From assembly GCF_030317035.1 (NCBI RefSeq), contig NZ_JASZYK010000002.1, forward strand, positions 310,001 to 374,000: a DNA stretch of 64,000 nt, written 5' to 3'. Positions 50,488-60,599 of this stretch are shown here, piece by piece. The notes under the pieces are model-generated. The model was not told the DNA's origin. It saw only the letters and a list, made by a program, of their open reading frames with translations, and did not search any database. Position 1 is the stretch's first letter; every line of letters starts with the position of its first letter. The translations under genes were made by a program, and so were the position numbers. Origin of the DNA: Variovorax sp. J22G73 (GTDB lineage Bacteria > Pseudomonadota > Gammaproteobacteria > Burkholderiales > Burkholderiaceae_C).

Positions 50488-51305
50488 ACACGCCTGACCC
50501 CATCCACGCCAGCGACGTGATGGATCAAGCCCTGGCAGCCCAGATCGACAAGATGACGGCGCAGGGTACGACCCAGACCGACGCGTGGCGCCGCAGTGCC
50601 GAGTACCGCCCCGCAGGGGGCTGGGACATGGACTCCATCAACTCCTTCATGCGAGACAACGCAGCAGTGACACAACCTTTCCAAGGCGCCAAGACCGTCT
50701 CGGGCAACTGGATCGATCAGACCAAGAGCTATCTCGGGGCCGAAGGCTTCGTGGGCTCGGTCTACAAGGACCCCAAGGGCTACCGGACCATCGGTCGCGG
50801 CTGGAACCTGGACGCCCACTCGGACGCTGAGAGCCGGGCCGCGTTTGCGCAGGCCGGCATCAGCGATTACGACGCGATCATCAGTGGCAAGCGCAGCATG
50901 ACTGTGGCCGAGGGCGACCAACTCCGGGACGTCGCGATCTACGGCTACAACAAGCTGCTCGACCAGCTCATCACCGTGCCGCTCGAAGACTACCAGCGTG
51001 CCCCGCTGGTCTCGATGATCTACAACTTCGGCCAGAAGGGCCTGAAGAACACGGGCATCCCCGACGCGATCAATCGCGGCGAGGACCCGCACAAGATCGC
51101 CGAGATGATCGCCAACGCTGGCAGCGTCCGAGACAAGGCCATCAAGGGCCTACCCCTGCGCCGCCGCGTCGAAGCCGACGGCTACCTCGGCCTCCTTCTT
51201 CGCAACTCGAAACCAACCCAGATCGCAAGTGCAGCGCCCGCTGACACCGGCGCGGCCACGGGCGACATGAGCCTCGGCTTCGTGAACGCCCAAGACCGCA
51301 ACTGA
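50484..51305 (+). CDS. GH24-type lysozyme, probably a virion protein
   Basis: 273 residues. The catalytic triad of T4-type lysozymes is visible with correct spacing: Glu 87, Asp 96 and Thr 102 in EGFVGSVYKDPKGYRTIG, then LITVPLEDYQRAPLVSMIYNFG. The gene lies between the gp15- and gp16-like genes, so it is probably packaged and opens the cell wall during DNA entry, the job done in T7 by the transglycosylase domain at the gp16 N-terminus. It is also the only cell-wall hydrolase in the window, so a second role at lysis is possible. GTG start, ATGA-like overlap. Confidence 0.85.
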   Translation: MNTPDPIHASDVMDQALAAQIDKMTAQGTTQTDAWRRSAEYRPAGGWDMDSINSFMRDNAAVTQPFQGAKTVSGNWIDQTKSYLGAEGFVGSVYKDPKGYRTIGRGWNLDAHSDAESRAAFAQAGISDYDAIISGKRSMTVAEGDQLRDVAIYGYNKLLDQLITVPLEDYQRAPLVSMIYNFGQKGLKNTGIPDAINRGEDPHKIAEMIANAGSVRDKAIKGLPLRRRVEADGYLGLLLRNSKPTQIASAAPADTGAATGDMSLGFVNAQDRN

Positions 51306-51320
51306 TCCCCCAGGAACCGT

Positions 51321-54300
51321 ATGGACCAACAGCAACTCGCCGCATCCACTGCGGTTCCCCTCTCAAACTCCGTCTCCGCCCAGGAACTCCCTGCGGCCCC
51401 AATGCTCACGGCGCCGCCAAGCGCCACCTACAACGTCCACAGCCTCACGGACCCCGCCGCTGCGCACATCCACGACCCGGATGCGCTTGACGTGGCGAAG
51501 GCCACATGGACGACCCAGACCATCCTCGGCCAAGGCGTGCTCTCAGCGGCAGTCCATGCGGACGCTGACCCGCACGAGCCGCTCTATGACCCAGCCTTCA
51601 ACCCCTACGCCTATGCGCAGAAGGCCGGCTACGAAGATCTGAGCACCGAGCTGGCGAACGGCTGGTTCCGCGATGCGCAGACGCAGCAGCAGTTCGACCG
51701 GCTGGCTCAGATTGCTCGCTGGAACAAGGACGCCCGCACGACCGTTGAGGCCGGCGAAGGCGGCAGCTTCGCACTCAACATGGTCGCGTCGATGATGGAC
51801 ATCACGCTACTCGCCTCGGGCGGCGCCGCTCTGAACAGCCTCAAGGCCGGCTCACTGCTGGCCCGAGTCGGCAAGGGCGCAGCCATTGGCCTCGCCGACT
51901 CCGCCGCGCAAGAGGCCGTCCTGCGCTCCAGTGACGTGACCCGCACGAACGAGGAATCGTTCATGAACATCGGGTCCTCCATAGCTCTCGGAGCAACCGT
52001 GGGCGGCATCTTCAAGAGCGTGCACCCGGACTCCCCGCTGAACCCCGGAAACCCCAACAACCCGCTGAAGCCCGAGAACCTCGACAAGGTTGCTTTGAAC
52101 GAGCACCTGCCCGGCCAGCTCCCCGAGGAAGGCACGCGCGTCACGAACCAGAACGACAGCATCGGCGCGGCCCGGGTCGACCCCGACCGCCCCCGCGTTA
52201 CTGATGAAGACCTGAAGATCGCCAAGCGTCGCGGCATCACAGGCTGGCTAGCCGACAAGATGTCGTGGGTCGGCTCGACCCCGCTCGCCCGGCTCCAGAA
52301 CTACTCCGGCCCCGGTAGCGCGGCCATGTTCCGGCTGTACGACACGGGCGGCGTGATGAGCGAGGCAATGGCCCACGGCATCGGCCAGGGTGTCGAAGCC
52401 GAGACCCTGCGCACCATCGCGCAGCAGCAGATCGCGCACGCCCAAGGGAGTGTCAAGAGCGCGTTCGACGAGACCAACAAGGCGCTCGGCGCCAGCGGCC
52501 TGGGCAATGCAGCAGCTACGGCTGGGCGAGTGCTGACGCTGGGCGCCGTGGACCGGGCACAGGTAACGCAGAAGACCTTCTTCGGGGCGATGGCTGACCG
52601 GCTCGCTGGTTTGAAGACCAAGGACTCCGGCGCCACCGACCGCATCCTGGCATCGCTGCAGTCGCAGGGCCACACGCCCGAGCAGGCCCAGACCATCCTG
52701 GCTGGGGTCGACAAGGCAGTGGCCCACCAGACGAAGTTCTACAACGACTTCTGGGACCGCGCCGTGAAGATGGGGGCCGCCGATCCGCGCCTGAGCGTGG
52801 ACGGCGAGTACGGTGGGCCTACCCTGTTCAACAAGAAGGCCATCGACCGGAACCCCATGGCGTTCCAAAGCGTGGTGCTGCAGCAGATTCACAACCGTCC
52901 GATGGACGAATGGCTGATCGAGCGCGGTCACATCGAGGACCCGAACGCCCCGCCGCCTGTAAAGGTCGACGGCAGGCCGGCGCCCGAGCCGAAGCCCAAG
53001 TCGTGGAAGGAAATCACCGAGGGCAAGGACACCGCCAAGCGCTTGGAGATTCTCCGGGAGTGGACCGGCTCCCAAGAGCTGGACCGCCAGATCGCGCTGG
53101 AGCACGCGCACGCCGGTGCCCTAAAGGATCAGGCCGACGCCATGGACCGCGCAAAGGACGTGCTGAGCGACTTCAAGGCCTTCAACAAAGACCTGAAGAA
53201 GCTCAACGCCAAGGCCCTGAAGGCCGAAGGCGCAGCCATCGAGTCCGGCATCCATGTGCGCAACCTCGCGTCCACCACGCGGGCCGCAGAGGCCGCCGAG
53301 GCCAAGGTGAACGCCATCTTGGCGCGGCACCCGGACCCTGTGGGTCTCGCTGACGACGTGAAGGCGTCGATGGAAGCGAACGGCCACCGACTCGACGCCC
53401 ACGGCGCCCGCGCCCGGCAGACCGAGGCCAACCTCGGCGACGCCAAGGACGTGGTGGATTTCCTGCGCGGCGAGAAGAACGCCATGGAGGCCCCTCACGG
53501 CCCCACAGAGACGGGACAAGCACTGCCCGAGACCTCGCCCCTGGGTTCGAGCCGAAGCACGCTCAATCAGGAGCTGCGCGAAGCCTACGCCGACCTGAAG
53601 AAGGCGCGGGCTGAGCACGAGCAAGCGATGGCGGACTTCAACGCCACGGCCAATGAGATGCGCAACAGCGCGGACTGGAAGGCTGCTGTCGAGAAGGACG
53701 CCGCTGCGCTCGCTAAGCACGACCCTGAAGGCAAGCTGGCTCCAGGCCTACGCGACCGCCTAACTGGTGACCAGGACCGCCTGGAGGTCCTTAAGGCTCA
53801 CCTCGACGAGGTACGCGTCGCCCGTGCCCGTGCAATCTCGCTGGCCCGCATGCTCCGCAAGGAGGTCACAGCGGCCAAGCGCGAGGTCGACGGGGCTTCG
53901 TGGGAAGTCCGCAAAAAGGCCTGGGCGTTATCCAAGGACGCCAAGCGCTCACCCGCCGCCCAGTACGCCGAGAAGCTGACGAACCACCTCCGGGGTGACG
54001 ACCGCGCTCCTGGCGGGATGCTGATGGACAACCAGCCCACCTCGGGACGGCTAAAGGAACGCCAGTTCGATTGGACTCCCGACAACTACCGCGCCCTCAT
54101 GGACGGCCAGTTCGTCGAGACCGACCCCATCCACATGCTGGACCGCTACGGTTCCGACATGGGCGGCACCCTCGCTTTGCACCAAGCCTTCGATGGCCGC
54201 GCCAAGGGCGACGTGATGGCCGAGGTGGGCCGGCACTATGACGAGCTGATCGGCGCCGCCAAGAGCGACAAGGAGCGGGCCCGTCTCGCAGCCACGCGCA

Positions 54301-55640
54301 GGGCCAACCTCGAAGACATCGAGGGCGGATACCGGCGCATCGCGGGTCATCAAGATGCGAAGGACGACAACGGGGTCGTGTGGGCGGCTGAGAAGCTGAA
54401 GCACGTCTCACTGCTGCGCTATCAAGGCGGCTTCATCCTGGGAGCCCTGGGCGACCTTGCGACTGCCGGGTTTGCTGCGCCGGGCTCTGTGCTCCGGTCG
54501 CTGTCCCTGAAGGGCGCCCGCGACTTCACTGAAATCCTAAAGATGGCGAAGGCCGGGCACGAGGGTGCGCAAGAGCTGGAATGGATCATGGGCTCTATGG
54601 AGCACGCGGCCCACATGCAGTTCTCCGAGCGTGCTTTGGGCAACGGTAGCGGTCGCGACACCCTCGGCTTCGGCGATGGGCTGACGCGGACGTTGACCGG
54701 CAACATCGACCGGGCGCTGACCGGCGCCAGCGACGCGATCAACAAGGTGACCCTGCTCAAGGGCTATTCGGACATGGTGCGTCGCACCGCTGGCTTTGTG
54801 CAGCTCAACAACCTACGCAAGTGGGTCGGTGAGTACGCGGGCCTCGCAGTCGGACGCAAGGCCGACCTCGCGAAGATCGGGATTGGCGAGTGGGAAGCCA
54901 AGCAACTCGCCCGCCTATTCGACAAACACGGCGAGACCAGTGAGCGCGGCCTATTCATCCCGAACGCCAGCAAGTGGCTCCAAGAGCCGCATGGCAGCGA
55001 GATGGCTGACGTACTCCAGGCCGCCCTGGTCAAGACGCAGAAGCGTGCCAGCTACACCAGTGGCTTCGGTAACGCCCCACTGCTGATGGACAGGTGGTAC
55101 GGCAAGATGTTCTTGCAGTTCCAGAGCTACGCGTTCCAGTTCGGCAACAACTTCATTCGCGCTGGTCTTCAGCACGGCGCCGTCACCGGTGACCACATGA
55201 AGTTCGCTCAGGCCATGGGAATCGCAATGGCTGCGGGGCTGATGACTACGGTGATCCAGTCGTACAAGAAGGACGGCCCGGACGGCGTGAAGAAGCTGTC
55301 GGACAACAAGGCGGCCTGGGGCTACCAGATCGTTCAGCGCTCCGGCCTTCTCGGCTGGACGGGCTCCTACGCTGACGCCGGGGTGAAGGTGCTGAACCCG
55401 ATGCTTCAACAAACGACGGGCATCAGCATCGACAACGGCTCCGGGAAGTTCAGCCAAAACAGCGCCCTCGCAAATGCTGCCGGCCCATGGTTCGGTCAGC
55501 TTCAGGACGTGTCCGACATGGTTGGCGCGTCCGCCCGTGGCGACAAAGACGCCCTTCGCCGCAAGGCCCGTGTCCTCGTGCCTCTGTCTCAGCAGACCCG
55601 TCTGTTGACCTGGGCGCTCGGGGGCAATCCCAACCAGTAA
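51321..55640 (+). CDS. Internal virion protein D, T7 gp16-like
   Basis: 1,439 residues, similar in size to T7 gp16 (1,318). Central coiled coils rich in Ala/Glu/Lys (residues about 600-850) and a C-terminal part with SLLRYQGGFILGALGDLATA and QFQSYAFQFGNNFIRAGL. No transglycosylase motif is seen at the N-terminus; a separate lysozyme gene precedes it. gp16 lines the DNA-ejection conduit across the inner membrane. Confidence 0.88.
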   Translation: MDQQQLAASTAVPLSNSVSAQELPAAPMLTAPPSATYNVHSLTDPAAAHIHDPDALDVAKATWTTQTILGQGVLSAAVHADADPHEPLYDPAFNPYAYAQKAGYEDLSTELANGWFRDAQTQQQFDRLAQIARWNKDARTTVEAGEGGSFALNMVASMMDITLLASGGAALNSLKAGSLLARVGKGAAIGLADSAAQEAVLRSSDVTRTNEESFMNIGSSIALGATVGGIFKSVHPDSPLNPGNPNNPLKPENLDKVALNEHLPGQLPEEGTRVTNQNDSIGAARVDPDRPRVTDEDLKIAKRRGITGWLADKMSWVGSTPLARLQNYSGPGSAAMFRLYDTGGVMSEAMAHGIGQGVEAETLRTIAQQQIAHAQGSVKSAFDETNKALGASGLGNAAATAGRVLTLGAVDRAQVTQKTFFGAMADRLAGLKTKDSGATDRILASLQSQGHTPEQAQTILAGVDKAVAHQTKFYNDFWDRAVKMGAADPRLSVDGEYGGPTLFNKKAIDRNPMAFQSVVLQQIHNRPMDEWLIERGHIEDPNAPPPVKVDGRPAPEPKPKSWKEITEGKDTAKRLEILREWTGSQELDRQIALEHAHAGALKDQADAMDRAKDVLSDFKAFNKDLKKLNAKALKAEGAAIESGIHVRNLASTTRAAEAAEAKVNAILARHPDPVGLADDVKASMEANGHRLDAHGARARQTEANLGDAKDVVDFLRGEKNAMEAPHGPTETGQALPETSPLGSSRSTLNQELREAYADLKKARAEHEQAMADFNATANEMRNSADWKAAVEKDAAALAKHDPEGKLAPGLRDRLTGDQDRLEVLKAHLDEVRVARARAISLARMLRKEVTAAKREVDGASWEVRKKAWALSKDAKRSPAAQYAEKLTNHLRGDDRAPGGMLMDNQPTSGRLKERQFDWTPDNYRALMDGQFVETDPIHMLDRYGSDMGGTLALHQAFDGRAKGDVMAEVGRHYDELIGAAKSDKERARLAATRRANLEDIEGGYRRIAGHQDAKDDNGVVWAAEKLKHVSLLRYQGGFILGALGDLATAGFAAPGSVLRSLSLKGARDFTEILKMAKAGHEGAQELEWIMGSMEHAAHMQFSERALGNGSGRDTLGFGDGLTRTLTGNIDRALTGASDAINKVTLLKGYSDMVRRTAGFVQLNNLRKWVGEYAGLAVGRKADLAKIGIGEWEAKQLARLFDKHGETSERGLFIPNASKWLQEPHGSEMADVLQAALVKTQKRASYTSGFGNAPLLMDRWYGKMFLQFQSYAFQFGNNFIRAGLQHGAVTGDHMKFAQAMGIAMAAGLMTTVIQSYKKDGPDGVKKLSDNKAAWGYQIVQRSGLLGWTGSYADAGVKVLNPMLQQTTGISIDNGSGKFSQNSALANAAGPWFGQLQDVSDMVGASARGDKDALRRKARVLVPLSQQTRLLTWALGGNPNQ

Positions 55641-55663
55641 GGCGACGTAGGTCGCCGTTCTCC

Positions 55664-57754
55664 ATGACGACGATCTACCAACCTTTCGTGAGCTACGAGG
55701 GCGACGGCGCAACCACGCGCTTCGTCTTCAACTTCCCGTACCTCTCCCGCTCTGACGTAATGGTCACGCGGGACGAGGCACCGGCCCTCTTCAAGTTTGT
55801 CGACGACCACACTCTCGACATCCACACTCTCTTCGGAGAGCCTCTCCCTGACGGCGAGAAGATCAAGATCTTCCGCCAGACTCCTGACCTCGACGCATTC
55901 GCCGAGTTCAAAGACGCCTCGCTGATGACGGCGGCGGACCTGAACCGGGCGCGGCTGCAGGTCTTGTACCTCATCCAAGAGCGTAGCGGCGGCATCGCCG
56001 GCTCGGTGTCCTCAGTGGTCTCAACGATCACCAACGAAATCGAGACCCTCTCGGGTGCACTGGACTCCCTGAGCTACTCGCAGGGCTTGCTGACCGCCGG
56101 CCTGCAGACCATCGGGGCCCTCACCTCGGGGCTCTCCGACGTGCAGGACGCACAGGCAGCCGTCCAGCAGCTCATCAACGACACCATCGCCGGCTTCGAT
56201 GCCACGACGGGGACACTGACCACGCGCCTCGATCAGGTTGAGAGTAAGCAAAACAACCTGCAGGCAGCGGTCTCTTCGCAGATCGCAACGCTCGTCGGCA
56301 ACGACATGGCAATGTCTTCGCGCATCGACTCGGTGGTCGCAGAGCTTGACGGTCCTGGCCTGGAAGACCTGACGCACGCCGCAATCATCACCTCGGCCAT
56401 CGCCGAGGCAAATTCGCATGTGGCCCAGGCTAAGGACATTCTGACGGTAAAGGCCCAGATCAATGACGCGACTGCGTTGATCCAAGTTGAGCGCGATGCT
56501 CGCGTGAACGCTGATGGTGCGCTAGCCCAGCAGATCACGGCGTTGCAGACTCAGATCGGCGAGAACATCGCGCAGGTCATCGAAGACATGCAGACGTCCA
56601 TCGATACCGTGGACGGCAAAGTGACAGGCCTGAGCGCCCAGTACACCCTGAAGGCCGCCGTGCAGCGGGCTGACGGCAAGCCGGTCATGGCTTCGATTGG
56701 CCTCGCTGCGACCGACAACGACGACATGTCCGGCTCGGAGATTGTGATGATGGCCAACCGGCTGGTCTTCGCTGACTCCAGCGCCCCCAACGGCGCACTG
56801 AAGCCGATGTTCGTTGCCGGCAACGTAGACGGATCTCCAACGTTCGTGATTCCTGCGAACGTCATGGGCGACAAGACCTACCCTGGCCGGCTTCTTGTGG
56901 ATGGTGCCGTCGAGGCGCGAGCCATCGCCGCAGACGCTGTGACCGCCGACAAGATCAAGGCGGGCTCTGTGACTGTCGAGAAGCTCGACGTCACGGGCGG
57001 GACCAACCGCGCGTGGAACTCGGAGTTCATCGAGCAGGCGAACAACCTACCTCGGCAGTGGAACATCGGGGGGAATACGCTGGGTTGGTGTGCGTACGCA
57101 ATGAACCTGTCCTCGTGGACGGTCGCGGCGGGCAACACCCACTACATCCGACAGTCGGCAACCGACGGTGTGACCGACATCGCGTCGAAGAGCGCCTACA
57201 TGCTGTCTGACCCGATCCCAGTGACCGGTGGGGAGCGCTACGAATACTCGGCTTACGTGGGCGTGCATCGATGCTCCGCCGACATCAACCTGTATTTGTA
57301 TGCGTCCGATGGGACGTTCATCACATCCGCACCACTGGTGGCCGGGCAGACCGATGCGCAGGCCGCAGAGAGCTTCCAGGGAGGCGTGCTGCTGACGGGG
57401 TACAAGCGCATTGGAGGGTTCATCTTGCCCCCGGCTGGCGCCGCGACCGCGCGGCTCATTCTCCGCAAGTCCTCCCACGCCACCGGCCAGACCGACAGCT
57501 ACCTGTTCTGGACCAAGCCGTTCGTAGCGCCGTGCAACCCAAACCAGACGCGCTTCAGCCCGTACAACGTCTCGGGTCTTGGCACATACATCACCCCGGC
57601 TGGCATCAGCACGCCGAGCATCTCAGCGCTCTCGGCGAACTTTGGGACCTTCGTGACCGGCAACCCCGCTGGCCTCCGCACGGTCATTACCGGATCACAG
57701 ACGCTGGTCTACGACGAGAACAACCGCCTTCGCGTTCGCATGGGGGTCTGGTAA
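55664..57754 (+). CDS. Tail fibre protein with T7 gp17 N-terminal domain
   Basis: 696 residues. Residues 1-150 carry the tail-attachment domain of T7 gp17: YQPFVSYEGDGATTRFVFNFPYLSRSD, DEAPALFKFVDDHTL and DLNRARLQVLYLIQERS. A long helical shaft (about 160-330) is followed by a DUF1983-like segment (RLVFADSSAPNGALKPMFVA) seen in tail tip proteins, then a beta-rich C-terminus. It links the tail to host-binding modules. Confidence 0.85.
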   Translation: MTTIYQPFVSYEGDGATTRFVFNFPYLSRSDVMVTRDEAPALFKFVDDHTLDIHTLFGEPLPDGEKIKIFRQTPDLDAFAEFKDASLMTAADLNRARLQVLYLIQERSGGIAGSVSSVVSTITNEIETLSGALDSLSYSQGLLTAGLQTIGALTSGLSDVQDAQAAVQQLINDTIAGFDATTGTLTTRLDQVESKQNNLQAAVSSQIATLVGNDMAMSSRIDSVVAELDGPGLEDLTHAAIITSAIAEANSHVAQAKDILTVKAQINDATALIQVERDARVNADGALAQQITALQTQIGENIAQVIEDMQTSIDTVDGKVTGLSAQYTLKAAVQRADGKPVMASIGLAATDNDDMSGSEIVMMANRLVFADSSAPNGALKPMFVAGNVDGSPTFVIPANVMGDKTYPGRLLVDGAVEARAIAADAVTADKIKAGSVTVEKLDVTGGTNRAWNSEFIEQANNLPRQWNIGGNTLGWCAYAMNLSSWTVAAGNTHYIRQSATDGVTDIASKSAYMLSDPIPVTGGERYEYSAYVGVHRCSADINLYLYASDGTFITSAPLVAGQTDAQAAESFQGGVLLTGYKRIGGFILPPAGAATARLILRKSSHATGQTDSYLFWTKPFVAPCNPNQTRFSPYNVSGLGTYITPAGISTPSISALSANFGTFVTGNPAGLRTVITGSQTLVYDENNRLRVRMGVW

Positions 57755-58071
57755 TGCCCGCAGGTTTGCAAGTGTGGGACGCCAACGGCGTTCTCACGTT
57801 CGACACGAACTTCCGCGTGGCCCGGCAGCTCGGGGTTGTCCAACCGGGCATCGGGCAATCGGTCTACACAGACGGACGGCTAACCACCGGCATCCCCTGG
57901 GCGTTCTACGTTTTCGACGGATCGAACTTCCAGTTCGGCGACTACGACGTCGTGCCTCAGTCCACCGCGCCACGAATTGAATTCTCAGGTTCACAGATGA
58001 TCGTCACACGTTCCGCACCGCCGCCTTACGGGCAGACCAACACCTGCTCCGTGTACTTTGGAGTCCGCTGA
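57754..58071 (+). CDS. Tail-fibre-region protein, paralogue of the next gene
   Basis: 105 residues. Opens MPAGLQVWDANGVLTFDTN, matching the next gene's MTAGLEVYGDDGHVQIDGS, so the two share a module. Beta-rich. TAATG overlap with the fibre gene upstream. It is probably a fibre or receptor-binding subunit. Confidence 0.65.
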   Translation: MPAGLQVWDANGVLTFDTNFRVARQLGVVQPGIGQSVYTDGRLTTGIPWAFYVFDGSNFQFGDYDVVPQSTAPRIEFSGSQMIVTRSAPPPYGQTNTCSVYFGVR

Positions 58072-58772
58072 TGACAGCAGGCCTTGAAGTCTACGGGGAC
58101 GATGGGCACGTCCAGATCGACGGCTCGACCCCTCACGTCACGCTGCTTCGCAAGCAGACCATCGTGACCGGCGTGAACAACTACGACACGCACATGAACA
58201 CGGCCTTGGGGAGCATCACTGTCTACCCCGGTGAAATCCTGGCCTTCCGACCGCAAGGTGGGAACTGGGCCGCAGTGTTGGGCCGCAACGGCAATCAGGT
58301 GACGTTCATCTGTACCAACGGGTTCGTCGGCATCGACTGCTGGATCTTTTCCCAACACCAGCCCTCGGGGCTCAACTACGGCCTGCAGGTGTTCGATGGA
58401 AACCAGTCCCTGATCTACGACACGGGGCGGCCGATCATGAACATCCTGGGATCGCACGACGGTACTGGCGGTCCGACTTACTGGGCCAACAACAACGTCG
58501 CGGTGATCCCGTGGCAGACCTACAGCGCCACCGAGAGATTCATCCAGTACACGAACGTCGGCCCCAACCCCGACTTCATGGCGTTCATCTCGCAAACGAT
58601 GGGCGTCGTGCAGGTCTCTGGGAACAGCGTGACCACGCAGAACCAGGTCGTGGCGACCAACGCCACCGGCCCCTTCTCCCAGGCCGACATCTTCCCAAGC
58701 AACTGGCCGTATTCAGGCAACAACGGGACCGACAACCGCTACATGGTCGTCGGCCTCGACAACATCCCCTAA
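58071..58772 (+). CDS. Tail-fibre-region protein with repeated module
   Basis: 233 residues. Two copies of the module are visible inside it: GLEVYGDDGHVQIDGS at the start and GLQVFDGNQSLIYDTGR in the middle. Beta-rich, Asn/Gly-rich late part (SGNSVTTQNQVVATN), like phage receptor-binding proteins. TGATG overlap with the gene before. Confidence 0.65.
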   Translation: MTAGLEVYGDDGHVQIDGSTPHVTLLRKQTIVTGVNNYDTHMNTALGSITVYPGEILAFRPQGGNWAAVLGRNGNQVTFICTNGFVGIDCWIFSQHQPSGLNYGLQVFDGNQSLIYDTGRPIMNILGSHDGTGGPTYWANNNVAVIPWQTYSATERFIQYTNVGPNPDFMAFISQTMGVVQVSGNSVTTQNQVVATNATGPFSQADIFPSNWPYSGNNGTDNRYMVVGLDNIP

Positions 58773-58775
58773 CCC

Positions 58776-60215
58776 ATGGCAACTCTCTGGTATCGAACCG
58801 GGACCATCGCGCTGACCAAAGGGTCGAACGTGGTCTCGGGTGCGGGCTCATTGTTCACAACGAACGTGAAGCTCGGCGACATGTTCATCGGACCGCTGAT
58901 GGACATGTACGAGGTCACCTCGGTGGTCTCTGACGAAAGCCTGCGAATCGACCGCGTGTATGAGGGGGCGAGCTATACCGGCACCAACTGGTGCGTGGCG
59001 CCCACCTCCGCTCAGTTGAGATCGCTCGCGAAGGACGTCGCTGGGCTAATCGCGCTCTACCAAGCGGTGCCGCAGAGCGCAGCCGATGCCGCCGCGTCCG
59101 CCACCGCCGCCTCAAACAGTGCGGCTGCAGCCCTTGCGTCCAAGAATGCCGCGGCAACGAGCGCAACTGCAGCGGCAACGTCTGCGACCGCAGCGGCGAC
59201 CTCCGAGACCAACGCGTTGGCGTCCAAGAACGCCGCCGCAACATCGGCGACGAACGCCTCTACAAGCGCCACCAACTCCGCCACGTCGGCCACAAACGCG
59301 TCGAACAGCGCGACGGCGGCCAACACCAGCAAGACCGCTGCGGCCACGTCTGCGACAAATGCAGGGACCTCAGAGACCAACGCCCTCGCCTCGAAGAACG
59401 CGGCGGCCACGTCGGCGACCAATGCGGCCACCAGTGCCACGGCAGCCGCCACGTCGGCCACAAACGCTGCCAGCAGTGCAACCGCCGCCGACGGCAGCAA
59501 AACAGCCGCTGCCACGTCCGCCACGAACTCCGCCAACTCGGCGACCGCCTCCGCTGGATCGGCAACGAATGCGGCGAACTCGGCGAGCGCTGCTGCAGGC
59601 TCCGCGACCACTGCGAGCACCAAGGCGAGCGACGCGGGCACCAGTGCAACCAACGCCGCGAACAGCGCTGCAGCGGCTGCGGCCAGCGCAGCGAGCATCA
59701 ACGGCGGCCCGGTGACCTCGGTGAACTCGAAGACAGGCGTGGTCGTGATCAACGCATCCGACGTCGGCCTGGGCAACGTCGCGAACACCGCGCCGGCCAA
59801 CCTGCCCATTTCGACCGCGACGCAGACCGCGTTGAACCTGAAAGCTGACTCGTCAACGATGACGACCGCTCTGGCCGCGAAGGCGAACCTTGCGACCTCC
59901 GTGCAGATCACCGCAGCGACTGGCGCCGCCACGCTGCCCTCGGGCACCACCGCCCAGCGCCCAGCGGCGACCGCCGGCAACCTCCGCTTCAACAATGAAG
60001 CCAAGCGATTCGAAGGGGGCAACGGGACGACCTGGGGATCACTGGGCGGCGCAACGGGCGGCGGCAACGACGACGTGTTCTACGAGAACACCAAGACGAT
60101 CACAGGTGTGTACGTCGGCACCACCGGAAAGAACGCCTCGTCCACCGGACCACTCACCTTCGCCGAGGGCTCGTCGTACACGATCCCAGACGGCTCAACC
60201 TGGACAGTAATTTGA
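58776..60215 (+). CDS. Tail fibre protein with Ala-rich heptad repeats
   Basis: 479 residues. N-terminal head-binding-like domain (ATLWYRTGTIALTKGSNVVS), then about 200 residues of Ala/Ser/Thr/Asn heptads (ASKNAAATSATNA and variants), a triple-helical shaft, then VVINASDVGLGNVANTAPAN, a common fibre connector, and a small C-terminal domain. TSETNALASKNAAATSATNA occurs twice, 55 residues apart. Repeat number may vary between isolates. Confidence 0.85.
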   Translation: MATLWYRTGTIALTKGSNVVSGAGSLFTTNVKLGDMFIGPLMDMYEVTSVVSDESLRIDRVYEGASYTGTNWCVAPTSAQLRSLAKDVAGLIALYQAVPQSAADAAASATAASNSAAAALASKNAAATSATAAATSATAAATSETNALASKNAAATSATNASTSATNSATSATNASNSATAANTSKTAAATSATNAGTSETNALASKNAAATSATNAATSATAAATSATNAASSATAADGSKTAAATSATNSANSATASAGSATNAANSASAAAGSATTASTKASDAGTSATNAANSAAAAAASAASINGGPVTSVNSKTGVVVINASDVGLGNVANTAPANLPISTATQTALNLKADSSTMTTALAAKANLATSVQITAATGAATLPSGTTAQRPAATAGNLRFNNEAKRFEGGNGTTWGSLGGATGGGNDDVFYENTKTITGVYVGTTGKNASSTGPLTFAEGSSYTIPDGSTWTVI

Positions 60216-60598
60216 CTGCAAGCATCAACGGGACCGGCCTGAGCTACGTGGCCGCGTCACCAGCCACGGGCGCCCGTGACCTAAGCATCGCGACGATGCA
60301 GAAGTTCGCGGACGAGTTCCAAGTCGCATTCGGCCAGTCTTCCTGGCAGAAGCTGCCCAGCGGACTCATCGTGCAGTGGGGAACCATCACCAACACGTCG
60401 GGCTCAGGCGTCACCGTCACATTCCCAATCGCATTTCCCACTGCCGTCCTTGCCATCAGCCTCGGGACAGATACGACCGGCGCCTACCTTCTGACCTACC
60501 AGAACAAGTCCAGGACTGCGTTTGCAGCCCAAGGCTGGGTGTGCACGACCGGCTCGCAAATCGGCGTCGCTGGTAGCTGGATAGCAATCGGATACTGA
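60212..60598 (+). CDS. Tail fibre tip module protein (paralogue of 61091-61552)
   Basis: 128 residues. WQKLPSGLIVQWGT, then ITFPxxF-like TFPIAFPTAVLAISLG and the end GSWIAIGY form the C-terminal fibre domain seen in many tail fibres. TTG start overlapping the previous stop (TTGA); ATG 60296 is a shorter option. It may be a detached tip of the heptad fibre. Confidence 0.7.
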   Translation: MTASINGTGLSYVAASPATGARDLSIATMQKFADEFQVAFGQSSWQKLPSGLIVQWGTITNTSGSGVTVTFPIAFPTAVLAISLGTDTTGAYLLTYQNKSRTAFAAQGWVCTTGSQIGVAGSWIAIGY

Positions 60599-60599
60599 C

